Source: Chrysaora quinquecirrha
Lineage: Eukaryota; Cnidaria; Scyphozoa; Semaeostomeae; Pelagiidae
DNA length: 64,000 bases
NCBI GenBank assembly: GCA_014526335.1
Contig: JACTAT010000002.1
Coordinates: 6,843,687-6,907,686 of the forward strand
Direction: 5' to 3'
Part shown: positions 21,260 through 31,967 of the stretch, piece after piece
Layout: each line of letters starts with the position of its first letter
Position numbering within the stretch: position 1 is the first letter of the stretch
Notes under the pieces: generated by a model
Seen by the model: the letters and a program-made list of their open reading frames with translations, nothing else
Database searches by the model: none
Told to the model about the DNA's origin: nothing
Position numbers and translations under genes: made by a program

Positions 21260-21930
21260 ATGACAGTAATGAAGATGCTAATGAAGACAGTATGAAATGA
21301 ACATACTGAGGAATACATGAAATGAACATTCTAACGAATACAGTATGAAATGAACATGCTGACGAATGCATTGCATATTATTGTATGAAACGGAAATGTT
21401 AAAAAATATGCTATGAATTTTTTAAATGAAGGTGCTTACAGTATGAAAACGGGGTGAAGAAATACAGATGCTAATGAATATGGGATGAAATGAAGATGCT
21501 TATGAATGCAGTATGAAATGAAGATGCTAATGAATTAGGTGTACAATGAAGTTGTAATGAATAAAGTGTGAAATAAACATGCTGATGAGTATAGTATGAA
21601 ATGAAGATGCTAATGAATACAGTTTGAAATGAAGATGCTAATGAATACAGTTTGAAATGAAGATGCTTATGAATATGGTATGCAATGAAGATGCTTATGA
21701 ATACGGTATGAAATGAAGATGCTAATGAATATGGTATGCAATGAAGATGCTAATGAATATGGTATGCAATGAAGATGCTAATGAATACGGTATGAAATCA
21801 GACGGTAATCAATACAATATAAAATGAACACGTTAACGACTCCAATGCTAGCATCAAATGAAGATGCTAATAAATACGGTATGAAATTCAGATCGTAATA
21901 TATACGGGATGAAGAAATGAAGATGCTAAT
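21260..21930. repeat. 28-bp satellite, array 1
   Basis: About 24 degenerate copies of a 28-bp unit of the form ATGAATACGGTATGAAATGA + AGATGCTA. The unit is the reverse complement of the one at 22655-23125 and 25878-27006. Copy divergence is high, especially at the edges. Confidence 0.85.
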
Positions 21931-22654
21931 AAATGCGATACGGTTAGAAATGTATGAGCTTTTCTCAGCCGTTACCTCCGGGGGTAACCGGCGTACCAGT
22001 GGTCAGTATGTCTTTTGCTTTCAAGCGGAAAACGAACCACGCCAACTCACTCTACGCATCACGAGATTTCGGTTCCTTGATGGCCGCCTGTGTACGTTGG
22101 CTTAAATTAGAATCAATGAATATATTTTTATTCTTCTTAATATTTTCATCAATCTGTCTAGGGGTATAAGGAACTTTTTAACCCTCCACGCTGCTATTAG
22201 TTCTGTTTTATTAATTGGTTTAACCCTGGCCAATCAATATGTTCTGATCAATAAACCTAGCTCAATCATGATTGTAAACATCGCATAATTATTTAAAAGT
22301 TTATTGTCTATTTATCATCTAGATTACGAAACCTTAAGTAGTTTAAATGTGATGATGATTTAATGGATTAATTTAGGCAACGTTTTATTTGCAAAATGGC
22401 GGTGCTGCTAATTGATGCGCACGTGCTCTTTTGGCCGAGGTGTTTTCTTACTCGATAATGACTGAGCGCTATAATGAAAAGAACGATTATGTTAAAACCT
22501 CGATGGTTATAATTTCTCCAGGAGGTGTAATGTTTTTGTTTTCTTTTAAACAGTTTCGAAGGATTTCGCAGGGGACGTACCAGGATTAGCTTCTACGGTT
22601 TCCCATAAATCAGCGCCAGCAAAATTGGCAACGAAACCCTTAGCACCCGTCGTA

Positions 22655-23125
22655 TACTTTCTTCATTTCACACCATGTTCATTTCTTTCTTCATTTCATA
22701 CCATATTCAATACCTTCTTCATTTCATACCATATTCATTGCCTTCTTAGTTTCATACCATATTCATAACCTTCTTCATTTCATACCATATTCATTGCCTT
22801 CTTAATTTCATACCGCATTCAATACCTTCTTCATTTCATACCATATTCAATACCTTCTTCATTTCACACCATATTCAATACCTTCTTCATTTCACACCAT
22901 ATTCAATACCTTCTTCATTTCATACCATATTCAATACCTTCTTCATTTCATTCCATATTCATTACCTTCTTGATGTCATTACATTTTCATTACCTTCTTA
23001 ATGTCCTATCATAGTCATTGCCTTCTTCGTTTCATACTAAATTTATTACCTTCTAAATTTCATGCCATACTCATTCTCTTCTTCATTTCCTACCATATCA
23101 TTACCTTCTTCATTTCATAAAATAA
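22655..23125. repeat. 28-bp satellite, array 2, inverted relative to array 1
   Basis: About 16 copies of CTTCTTCATTTCATACCATA + TTCAATAC. The unit matches array 1 only in reverse complement, so arrays 1 and 2 form a large imperfect inverted repeat around a 0.7 kb spacer (21931-22654). No gene is seen in the spacer. Confidence 0.85.
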
Positions 23126-25602
23126 TTGCACCATGTGTGCTTAGTGTTACGGTTAATTTTTAGGTGAAAATTCGGTTTGGGTAAAATGGAAAACTATAGA
23201 GAGCAGCTGATGTTGCATTTTTCTAAGTTGTGGGACGTGACTGTGTAACTAAGAAAATTGATTACGCAGATTACTTCATATCCTAAGTTTTTCGATAAAC
23301 AAACATCTGAACTGCGTTGAGTTGCTCTATTTTGCCACTCCCCACTCAAAAAATGATGTTTCGCACTGTTTCCAGCAATGTAACATTTATTAATATCACG
23401 AGAAACGAAATTTACGCTATTTCTAGCCTCGCAGCAATCAGACTATAGCAATTTTTCGGTTCGAGATTTTCGCAAAAGCTTTTCTAAGTGATATCTTTGT
23501 TCTCACTTTTGTTGTAACCACTGCCTTGTGGGGATGCGAGCTTGATTAGGACAATTGAGATGGGGATATTTCTAGAAAAATTCCAAGGAATGTGAGGCTA
23601 AATCTGGTGAAAAATAAGGGTTTATGGGATGTTTTATTGTATTCTAGGATAAATAGGAGACATTTCAAGAAATTAAACAGACGGGGGAATATATTTGGAA
23701 ATATTGTTTGCGGTACAGGCTATCTGCAATCCCCCCCTTATGGGGCCTTGAGAGTGAGAAATCTGGGAAGGATATTAAGAGAAACAGGAGAGACAGACGT
23801 ACACACACTCCCCAAAGAAGCATCACGGCTGGTCGTTTTTGATAGCGAAAATATATTCGCCTTTGGTAACGAGGTTTAACTTTTGATGCTTTTCGGTTTC
23901 GCCGAACACCTCGTTGTAGTCTTGAGGAATCATCTTTCAATTGAGAAACTTATCCGACTTTTCCAATGATTCGCTATATTCGTTGCCAGGCTCTGGATAT
24001 GTTTAAAGCTTTTTGAAGTGAATGAGTGGGCTTTTAGGCGGATGAATAACCCCGTCAACAAATGTAGCGTGCCGAATACATCTAGAATCCAGACTCTACG
24101 CTATGTCGATTTCTTTGACCTCATTGTAGTCGGAAAACATCTTATCCTCCTAAGCCGTTCGGCAGTGCGCTAATTCATAAAGTCACTCGGTCATGAATAA
24201 GCAAAATGGATGAGACATAGTTGATCTTGGAGGTGTTTTGTTGGATTAAGAGTTTTGTTTGTTTTGTCCAAGTAGAACATTTTGAACTGAAAACTGGCAC
24301 GGTAGAGATAGCTCCATGTAAACATAATGTTAGAAAACTACAGAAAAGTCTCGTGGCTATTTGGACCGATTTAGGCCGTTACAGACTGGGCCATATTTGA
24401 GTTATGGAGTCCATATTTTAGCGCGTTTTAGCAACAAACATATTACTCAGTCTCATAGTCACGATTTTTTTTTATCAATCTTTATACATGATACCCTTTC
24501 ATTCGTATTAAAATACATTCTAAATTTATGGAATAGCTGATACATATTTCTCAGCAATTTCTTAGAAGAAGCCTACCCAAGTCAACCGAACAGTTTAGTG
24601 CTGCTCTTTCAAGAGGTCGTGATTGGTAGCTACTTTGTGTTCGGAAGGAAGTTTTGGGGGACCTGTATGGAGCTAGTTAGAGAAATGCTTGTTCTAATGC
24701 TTAGTGGCAGAAAAATGAAAACTAGGTTTTATTACATTCAAGCATTAGCCTTTTTGGATTTGCCAGTTTATTTCAAGCCTTAGCCATCAGTTTTCTAATG
24801 ATAGTTTTCGTAGTTTATGATTCGGTACCCCTACCTCTGGTAAAGAATACTTATGTGCTCTTTCCCATCCCATGTACATACATTACACCCAATTTGTTTG
24901 GAACGATTTCGATGGTTTCCTTACTAAGCATTTTCCAGTTAGGATAGAGTTAAGCTTGTTGTTTGCAGACTTGTAAATAGCTCTTTCTTGGTCGACTCGA
25001 CTCGTGTAATCAAGCGAAATAAATATTACTCTCGCTAGCAGATTTGCGGAATAAGCAAATACCTTCTTACCTGTAAGAACGTGAAAAATATTCTTCTTAA
25101 TATCATTTTGTCCTAATATTTTCATATCAGTTACTATCATATCAAAATCACTTCACACTACTAAGAAATATCGTGCGGATATTTACGTTAGGGTAGTAGT
25201 TGTTTTGTTTATATGCCTTAGGGATTGGACAATAAGATCTTTTGAAAATCACTATACGTATTGGTGCTATTGTCCAGAATGAAAGAGAAACCGCTATTAT
25301 CCTATGAGAGGCCACTGTGCCATTTTGATATCTTTTACATTGTTTACAAAACATTCTAAAACATACAACGACAGGGGACTTGTTAGACAAAGGGACAATG
25401 TTTGGAGGTTTCAAACTTTCCTTGGCCTACAAAAATGCTCTGTTTACTTCTCCCATTTCGTACACAGATCTATTATAGAACCTTTGAAAGGGACAGCTTC
25501 AAGTACTGAGCTTAAGTACTAGATAGCCTGAAATTGTAAAATTATCCTTGTCTCTCGAACGTTAACGTAAGACTGAGTGAAAACAAGACGACAAAGAAAC
25601 AG
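23126..25602. other. Gene-free stretch between satellite arrays 2 and 3
   Basis: About 2.5 kb of AT-rich DNA. The ORFs of 61-95 aa show no family features and have no splice context worth keeping. The G/C-rich block near 23730 (CCCCCCTTATGGGGCC) resembles 19030-19050 (CCCCCCCCTTATAAGGCCCCC), suggesting remnants of one repeat family. Confidence 0.3.
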
Positions 25603-27183
25603 TCATGGACTGTAGTTGTTAGGGAGAATTCCAAGCGTGGTATAATGTACAATGAACATTCTATCTTTCCCATGAAGAAACGTGGCTGACCTTTTGCTTT
25701 CATTCATTTCTTGACATAATAGATTTGTCGTGAGAAAGCTAAGAAAAAACGAATCCTCCAGTTTGAATAAAATATTTTGGTCTGCTTTCATTTTTGTCTC
25801 GTTGACGATGTATTCTGGAATATCAGAAACCTGCGTTTGTACTTTAGAATACTTTAGCATAAATTAAACTCTTTCCCAGTTTCATACCCTATTCTTTGGC
25901 ATCTTAATTTGATACCATATTAAATAGTATCTTCATGTCATACAATATTCATTAGCTTCTTCATTTCATACCATATTCATTGCCATCTTTATTTCATATC
26001 GTATTCTTTAGCATTCTCATTTCATACCCTATTCTTTGGAATCTCAATTTGATACAGTATTCAATAGTATCTTCGTGTCATACCATATTCATTAGCTTCT
26101 TCATTTCATACCATATTCATTGCCATCTTTATTTCATATCGTATTCTTTAGCATTCTCATTTCATACCCTATTCTTTGGAATCTCAATTTGATACAGTAT
26201 TCAATAGTATCTTCTCGTCATACCATATTCATTAGCTTCTTCATTTCATACCATATTCATTGCCATCTTTATTTCATATCGTATTCTTTAGCATTCTCAT
26301 TTCATACCCTATTCTTTGGAATCTCAATTTGATACAGTATTCAATAGTATCTTCATGCCATACCATATTCGTTAGCTTCTTCATTTCATACCACATTCAT
26401 TGCCATCTTTATTTCATATCGTATTCTTTAGCATTCTCATTTCATACCCTATTCATTGGAATCTCAATTTGATACAGTATTCGATAGTATCTTCATGCCA
26501 TACCATATTCATCAGATTCTTCATTTCATACCATATTCAATGCCATTTATATTTCATATCGTATTCTTTAGCATTCTCACTTCATACCCTATTCTTTGGC
26601 ATATTAAGTTGATACCGTATGCAATAGTATCTTGGTGTCATACCATATTCATTAGCTTCTTCATTTCATACCATATTCATTGCCATCTTTATTTCATATC
26701 GTATTCTTTAGCATTCTCATTTCATACCCTATTCTTTGGAATCTCAATTTGATACAGTATTCAATAGTATCTTCATGTCATACCACATTCATTAGCTTCT
26801 TCATTTCATACCATATTCATTGCCATCTATATTTCATACCATATTCTTTAGCATTCCCATTTCATACCCTATTCTTTGGCATCTTAATTTGATACTGTAT
26901 TCAATACTATCTTCATGTCATACCACATTAATTAGCTACTTCATTTCATACCATATTCATTGCCATCTCTATTCATACCATATTCTTTAGGGTTCTTATT
27001 CCATACCCTATTCAGTTCAACTCTCATGCAAGACCCTTGAGGAAACTCCGTGATTTTCTCTGGAAGTAGAATATTTCCCTGTAAAGTTTTGCCTGTGAAG
27101 TCAATTCCTTTGCCTGTATCATCCGCTGCCTCAACACGAGAAATAATAAAAAGTATTGTCAAAATGCCACCGATAAAAATCAT
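25603..27183 (-). CDS. Secreted YbaY/YscW-like protein A; intron made of satellite DNA
   Basis: Exon 1 (27007-27183) starts MIFIGGILTILFIISRVEA, a good signal peptide, then GKTLQGNILLPEKI and the block GSCMRVELNR. A donor GTATGG follows at 27006. Exon 2 (25603-25830) follows an ACGCAG acceptor and continues in phase as VSDIPEYIVNETKMKADQNI, then LFKLED. The join reproduces the order of the intact paralogue at 27940-28446 (SCLRVNLEDVTSLF.. then KVAEATM.. then YRLDLP). The domain recalls the bacterial lipoprotein YbaY / YscW chaperone family (beta-rich; G-x-V, R-V-x-L-x-x-V-S, and a final T-x-F strand). Joined length is 134 aa. The intron (25831-27006) is almost wholly 28-bp satellite. Function is unknown; it is probably extracellular. 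The alternative is a copy truncated by the satellite, with exon 2 matching by chance. Confidence 0.5.
25878..27006. repeat. 28-bp satellite, array 3, with 140-bp higher-order repeat
   Basis: Eight near-identical 140-bp blocks, each of five diverged 28-bp monomers (TTCATTTCATACCATATTCA.., ATCTTTATTTCATATCGTAT.. and so on). Blocks differ by only a few bases, far less than monomers within a block, which is the signature of a higher-order repeat. 70-aa ORFs recur every 140 bp. Because 140 is not a multiple of three they fall in rotating frames and overlap, so they are not genes. It has the same family and orientation as array 2. Confidence 0.9.
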
Positions 27184-27939
27184 TTTGCTAAAATAATATC
27201 AACGATTTCAAATGTTGTCGCTTTTTTGAGTATTTCAAGACGACAGTTAGTCCCTACTATCAATCGATTGGTATGCTTTCTTAGAATTCAATTTTCGAAA
27301 GCTAAGTTCATGCAAATTCTGAGATATACCAATCTTAGTTAGGTACCAGTGAAGAAAGGTCAAAAGCTCCATAGGTCTTTGATCAATTACTTTTCATGTA
27401 TTTGACAGGTGGCCAATGATTTTGTTTACGAGAACCAACAATTTTAACAGAAATTTACTAAATTTACTTGAATTCTACTACAGTTTGTTCAGGAAAGAGA
27501 AACAAACGCACAAACAGCTCTATTTCAGTACAATTAAGAGGGTCGTTTAGGGCTTCTAGGGAACAATGGAACATGGCCAATATTAAAAGGGAACAAGAGA
27601 ACATCGAGAAACAGGGATCGGGTGAAATCCTCCTTAAAAATCCGCTTGATTATCAATCTAAAAAATAACCCTACATTGCTCCTGGTAACAAGGGGATTTT
27701 TTCAAGGGAACTGGGGAACATGTAGCCCCCCTAAACGACCCTCAGTTGTGGCTGTTATGGTTTCAGAATCTTTGTAAAGTTCGAAAAATTGCTCAATTCG
27801 TATCTATTCTAAAGTCTTTAATATAGTTACTTTGTCTAATGCTAATGTAGTTTTAGGCGGTTGTTTCTTGTCCTTTAGTTCCAAATACATCGGTGCTTAT
27901 ATTATTTTAGTTGTGAGATATATTTTATGTTTAACTCGT
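27184..27939. other. Intergenic region between the two YbaY-like genes
   Basis: It would contain the promoter of gene A near 27184-27300 and the 3' UTR of gene B near 27850-27939. It holds one small inverted-repeat element (27538-27743). No additional coding region is seen. Confidence 0.4.
27538..27743. mobile_element. Small inverted-repeat element (GAGGGTCGTTTAGGG ends)
   Basis: The left end GAGGGTCGTTTAGGG is matched inverted by the right end CCCCTAAACGACCCTC. The inside is purine-rich with several GGGAAC motifs, and there is no protein. No convincing target duplication was seen. It is a likely MITE of about 206 bp; the 66-aa ORF crossing it is fortuitous. Confidence 0.55.
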
Positions 27940-28446
27940 TTATTCATGAGACTTGTTTTTAACCAACGAAATTTTAGGCCCGTGGCATTCGTCATTCGAC
28001 GATTCAGCACATTGCTTTAAATTCTTCACAACAAATGTTGTATCAGTGAGAAAATCCTTATCTCGTATCCATTCATCATCATAACGTTCTTCAGACTTCC
28101 CTTTACACCAACCAATATTCAAAACTGCTGAAATGGCATAGTTATTCTCCTCACTAAGCTTTTTATCATCAGGCAAATCTAACCGGTATTTCAGAGCACG
28201 CTCTTTGTCATATTCTTTTCCGATATTCTCCATCGTTGCCTCAGCTACTTTTATTGGCTTTGCAAATAATGATGTCACATCTTCCAGATTAACTCTCAAA
28301 CATGATTTTTCCTCAAGCGTCTCCGGAGCATCCGCTATTTGCTGAAAGTCGACATCTCCACTTAATACCTTGCCTTTTAAGTTAAATGCATTTACACTTA
28401 TCAACGTAAATGCGACGCAAATAAGACAAGCTGCTTTCAGAGACAT
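27940..28446 (-). CDS. Secreted YbaY/YscW-like protein B, single exon, 168 aa
   Basis: Opens with MSLKAACLICVAFTLISVNA, a classical signal peptide of about 20 residues. Then come NLKGKVLSGDV, the block SCLRVNLEDVTSLF (residues 48-61), KVAEATM, LKYRLDLPDD and NNYAISAVLNIGWCKG, and a closing strand DFLTDTTFVV. This order (G-x-V strand; L-D-V block; alternating beta strands; T-x-F-x-V end) recalls the bacterial YbaY / YscW lipoprotein family, but I cannot confirm it without a profile search. Four cysteines of the mature chain could form disulfides. The frame is uninterrupted, and the start is chosen by the signal peptide. It lies 0.75 kb upstream of its diverged paralogue A on the same strand, suggesting tandem duplication. 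B lacks an intron where A is proposed to have one. Function is unknown; it is probably extracellular. Confidence 0.75.
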   Translation of the reverse strand: MSLKAACLICVAFTLISVNAFNLKGKVLSGDVDFQQIADAPETLEEKSCLRVNLEDVTSLFAKPIKVAEATMENIGKEYDKERALKYRLDLPDDKKLSEENNYAISAVLNIGWCKGKSEERYDDEWIRDKDFLTDTTFVVKNLKQCAESSNDECHGPKISLVKNKSHE

Positions 28447-29016
28447 AACTGTACCTTAATGACCTGAGCACTCTATATTGGTACTTTTTTTCAATATTTT
28501 GACACCAGTCTTATTTTGGTTGCTGTATTTTGAAAATTTTGGCACCTGTTTCACTAATTAAAATTTCTCATTACATGCTCCCCCTCTTGATCACTTATCC
28601 ATCGTTGCATGATCACCCATATTCTTTTGATCCCCTTTCTTTATATGCTGATCATGGTTGCAAATTCTTTCTCACCTCCTCTCCGCATCGAGGCTCGAAA
28701 CATCAGCAAATTTAGCACTTATCGTACGTAGATCTTAATGGGACACATTCGGGGCACAATGCAGTCATTCTTACAGGCATCCAGAAGTGATTGTCCCTTT
28801 TAAAGCTTTAAAAAGTAAGGTTCTTAGGAATATGAGCTGATAGAGGCTACTGAGAAGATCGTAGTCATTTCTCTCATTCCTCTGTTCAGTCATCTCATAA
28901 AACCAAACATCAGACTTTCGCAAAAGGTGGTGTCTGTTTCTAACCTTTGGGATTAAGGATTTTCGAACGGAATTCTGGGAATGGTTTCCTTAGTTACAGA
29001 AATTAGACGAGTTTAA
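28447..29016. other. Upstream region of YbaY-like gene B
   Basis: Probable 5' UTR and promoter next to 28446. Beyond that is AT-rich DNA with no gene or repeat recognised. Confidence 0.35.
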
Positions 29017-29488
29017 GGCCCTGGCCAAACGATCAAACATTGTTGATCCAACATTTCAAATTTGCTTGTCAAGCAAAATGTTTGACCTTTTGGCCACGTT
29101 CAAAAACATTGCTCGTCCAACATTTTTTGCGTGCGTCAAGCAAAAAATGTTTTTGAACTTTATCAAAAACATCACGCCACTAATTTTGCTAAGTTTTGCT
29201 TGTCAAGCAAAAAATGTCGTATAAAAACATGATTAATATTCGTTAAAATACTTTTGTTGTATTTTAAGCCAATCTAAAGGGCGTGGACACTAAAAATTTC
29301 CTGGGGGAGTACCACCAAACCCCATAATTTTTTATCTTAGTTGCCCTTACGTTCCTGGTCGCCTCCCCCCTTGCCCTACCATTGCTCCGGCGTCCCTGAT
29401 ATTTTGGACGTGGCCAAACGGTCAAACATTTATTGTAAACCAAATTTGAAATCTTGGACCAACAATGTTTGATTTTTTGGCCAGGCCC
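29017..29488. mobile_element. MITE family A, copy 2, internally interrupted
   Basis: The left end GGCCCTGGCCAAACGATCAA is preceded by TAA (29014-29016). The right end is degenerate (GTTTGATTTTTTGGCCAGGC). The middle (about 29222-29400) is unrelated to other copies and may be a later insertion. The TSD is intact only on the left. Confidence 0.6.
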
Positions 29489-29739
29489 CAACGTTTTTAT
29501 GCTCCTGCTGCAGCAACTAAGGATTTTTCCCAGAGACCCCTTTGAGAATTGTTGATAAGAACAGAGGACTGAAACTGCCGCCATCTTTTGGGAAAGATTG
29601 TTGTTTGGTTGCTTAATATGAGATGAACGAAGCTGATGATTTACAAAGCCATGTATCAAAACCAAAAATCTAGTAATTATTTGATTACAATCTATGTAAT
29701 ATAAAAATGGAGGTTATATTTATATTGGTCTATTATCAT

Positions 29740-30680
29740 TATTATCATATAATTATTTTACAATTCTATGTTATCGATATTTTTAAACTCTTCTTCTTTC
29801 GAATTCGGTTCAAATTTTCTTTTGTTCAATCAAGCCTATCTTACTCAAGTACGTTAATCATTATTTCAGATAGTTTTCATTAACTTCTTCTTCATTTCAA
29901 TTATTCTTCTTTGATTTAATTATTTCTAGATACATTATTCTTCATGTCAAATCTTCTTCAGTTACCTTCTCCCACCTCCTACATTTTAATCTTATCGCAG
30001 TACATGTATCTTCATTTTAAATATTCTTCATTAACTTCTTGTCCATTTTTTCTTCTTCAGTTCATTCTTCATTTGAAATGCTTCATAATTTCCGTTGTTC
30101 TTCATTTCAATTTGAAATCTTCTTCATTCAATCGATTTGAAATCTTCTTCTTCAATCGATTTTAAATTTTGGCTTTTTTCAAATGCTTTTCTAATGTTCT
30201 TCCTTCAGATCTTCATCATTGTTGATTTATTTGTTTGATCTGCTCTTCGATTCTCAATCATATCAAATCTTCTCATTCGAAATCTTCCTTATTTCAACAA
30301 GAACGATCAAGAATCTTCATCTCAAATCATCATCAGTCTGGATTTCTTCATTTTAAGCATTTTCCCTATCAGAGGTTTTTCCTTCTTCATCTTTATGCCC
30401 TTCGTTTCAAGCTCTCGATACTGAGTAACAGTCTTCCTAATACCAATTTGTCTTCATTAAAATCTCTGCATTATTCCTCTTCACTTTAAAACTGCCTTCA
30501 AATTTATCATGAATCTTGATTCTTCTTCAGCTAATAGCTTCTTTTAAAATCTTCTTGCTGCCTCGCTATTCTTCATTATCGATCTACTTAAAATCTTCTT
30601 TGTGGCACTTTTGCAAACGTTACAAATTTACCTTGCAACATTACAAAAGAGAATTTCTATCGAAGAAAGAACCATTTCAA
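29740..30680. repeat. Pyrimidine-rich TTCTTCA-type tract
   Basis: About 0.9 kb in which the plus strand is dominated by T and C, with recurring CTTCTTCATTTCAA, TTCAATCGATTT and AAATCTTCTTC. It is a degenerate minisatellite or strongly strand-skewed DNA just downstream of IL-17-like gene B. Ser/Phe/Leu-rich ORFs across it are composition artefacts. Confidence 0.6.
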
Positions 30681-30687
30681 AGAATTT

Positions 30688-31811
30688 TCACGAAAAAATT
30701 CCTCTTGTCAATTTTTTACATTCGCATGCAACCCCAATCAACATACTTTGATGAACAAGCTGTCTACAATCCGCATTTCTGGGTTGCCTTGTAAAATGCA
30801 CCATTCTTTTCCTGGTAATGCAATAACTGTTGCCATCCGTTCCACAACTTTGAGTGATTCTCATTTTCCCCGATCTTACACATCTCTGCTTGAAGATCAC
30901 TGGTGGATTAAATATGTCATTTGTTTTGAAATGTTTCTGGAGGTCTATTTCTATTGTTTCTTCAAAACATACGTTTTCATACGACAGTGATGTGTGATAA
31001 AGTCTTTTTGCCTTTCGCATGAATTTCCTGAAAACACAGACATTTAATTTAGGCCCTGGCGAAACGATCAAACATTGTTTGTCAAACATTTGTAATTTGC
31101 TAATCAAGCAATGTTTGACCGTTTGACCACGTCGCTAAACATTGCTTGACAAGCAAAGAAGAACCTAAATTCGTTGCACAATGTTTTCGAAAACGTAAAA
31201 ACATCTTCTGCTTGTCAGATGCAAAAAAGTTAGACAAACAATGTTTTGAGAGTGACCAAAAGGGACAACATTTCGTTTGATAAGCAAATTTCAGATTTTT
31301 TACGAGCAATTTTGATCGTTTGGCCACGGCCTTACAGACTGAAGGGTTAAGCATTCGGGAAGGGCCTAAAGAACAACCACTTTTGTCCCTTAGGCCCTGG
31401 TCAAACGATCAATCATTGTTTGTCAAACATTCGAAATTTGCTTGTAAAAAACAACGTTTGCCTGTTTGGCCACATTATAAAAATTTCTGGTCCAACATTT
31501 GTTTCTTGTCAAAGCATAGAATGTTTTTCAAAATTTTGCTGAAAGGATTCTGCTTGTCGAGCAATGTTTTGCGATGTGGCCAAATGATCAAACATTGCTT
31601 GCAAAGCAAAATCTCAGTTGATTTACCAACAATGTTTGATCGTTTGGCCAGGACCTTACCCTTTCTTAATGATACAAGTATAGAATCTTTTAAATGTGGA
31701 TTAAATTTGTCTGTATACTTACATGAATGTTGCAAATTGGTTGTTTGTTCTTGGTGTCGGTTTTGCGTTTATTTGTAAAGCCAAAATGAGAAATAAAGAT
31801 GAAGTTACCAT
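30688..31811 (-). CDS. IL-17-like secreted cystine-knot protein B, two exons
   Basis: Exon 1 (31723-31811) begins MVTSSLFLILALQINAKP, a signal peptide, and ends in CAT|GTAAGT. Exon 2 (30688-31027) follows a TGTGTTTTCAG acceptor, and the split codon AT|G joins in phase. Joined length is about 142 aa. The mature part has seven cysteines, ending C-ITRKRMVHFTRQPRNAD-C-x13-C-E-C. Gene A ends C-ITQRRR..RRP..-C-x13-C-K-C, so the two are paralogues. Spacing and the basic xRxP strand resemble the C-terminal half of IL-17 family cytokines; other cystine-knot ligands remain possible. The intron (31028-31722) carries two MITEs and little else, and one ends only about 25 nt from the acceptor. Expected role is a secreted ligand for a cell-surface receptor, by analogy. 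The gene model is good; the family assignment is moderate. Confidence 0.65.
31052..31331. mobile_element. MITE family A, copy 3 (in IL-17-like B intron)
   Basis: Ends GGCCCTGGCGAAACGATCAA and ..GATCGTTTGGCCACGGCC. TTA duplication at 31049-31051 and 31332-31334. 280 bp, a shorter internal deletion form of copy 1. Confidence 0.75.
31393..31655. mobile_element. MITE family A, copy 4 (in IL-17-like B intron)
   Basis: Ends GGCCCTGGTCAAACGATCAA and TTGATCGTTTGGCCAGGACC's counterpart. TTA duplication at 31390-31392 and 31656-31658. 263 bp, 61 bp away from copy 3 in the same intron. Confidence 0.75.
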
Positions 31812-31967
31812 TAGACCTTTGAGCGAAGTCTGTGAAAGGAAAATAAATGTCGTATAGTCATGATATTTCCCACATTCGAACACAGAATTATTGGCAACTT
31901 TTTCTAGAATGCTAAACAGCTAACCATTTCTATGTTCGGACTATATTTCTTCGGGCTATAGGCCTTA

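Noticed and set aside
25878..27006. CRISPR-like regularly spaced repeat.
   Set aside because: The window is eukaryotic, and the spacers are themselves diverged monomers of the same 28-bp repeat. It is a satellite.
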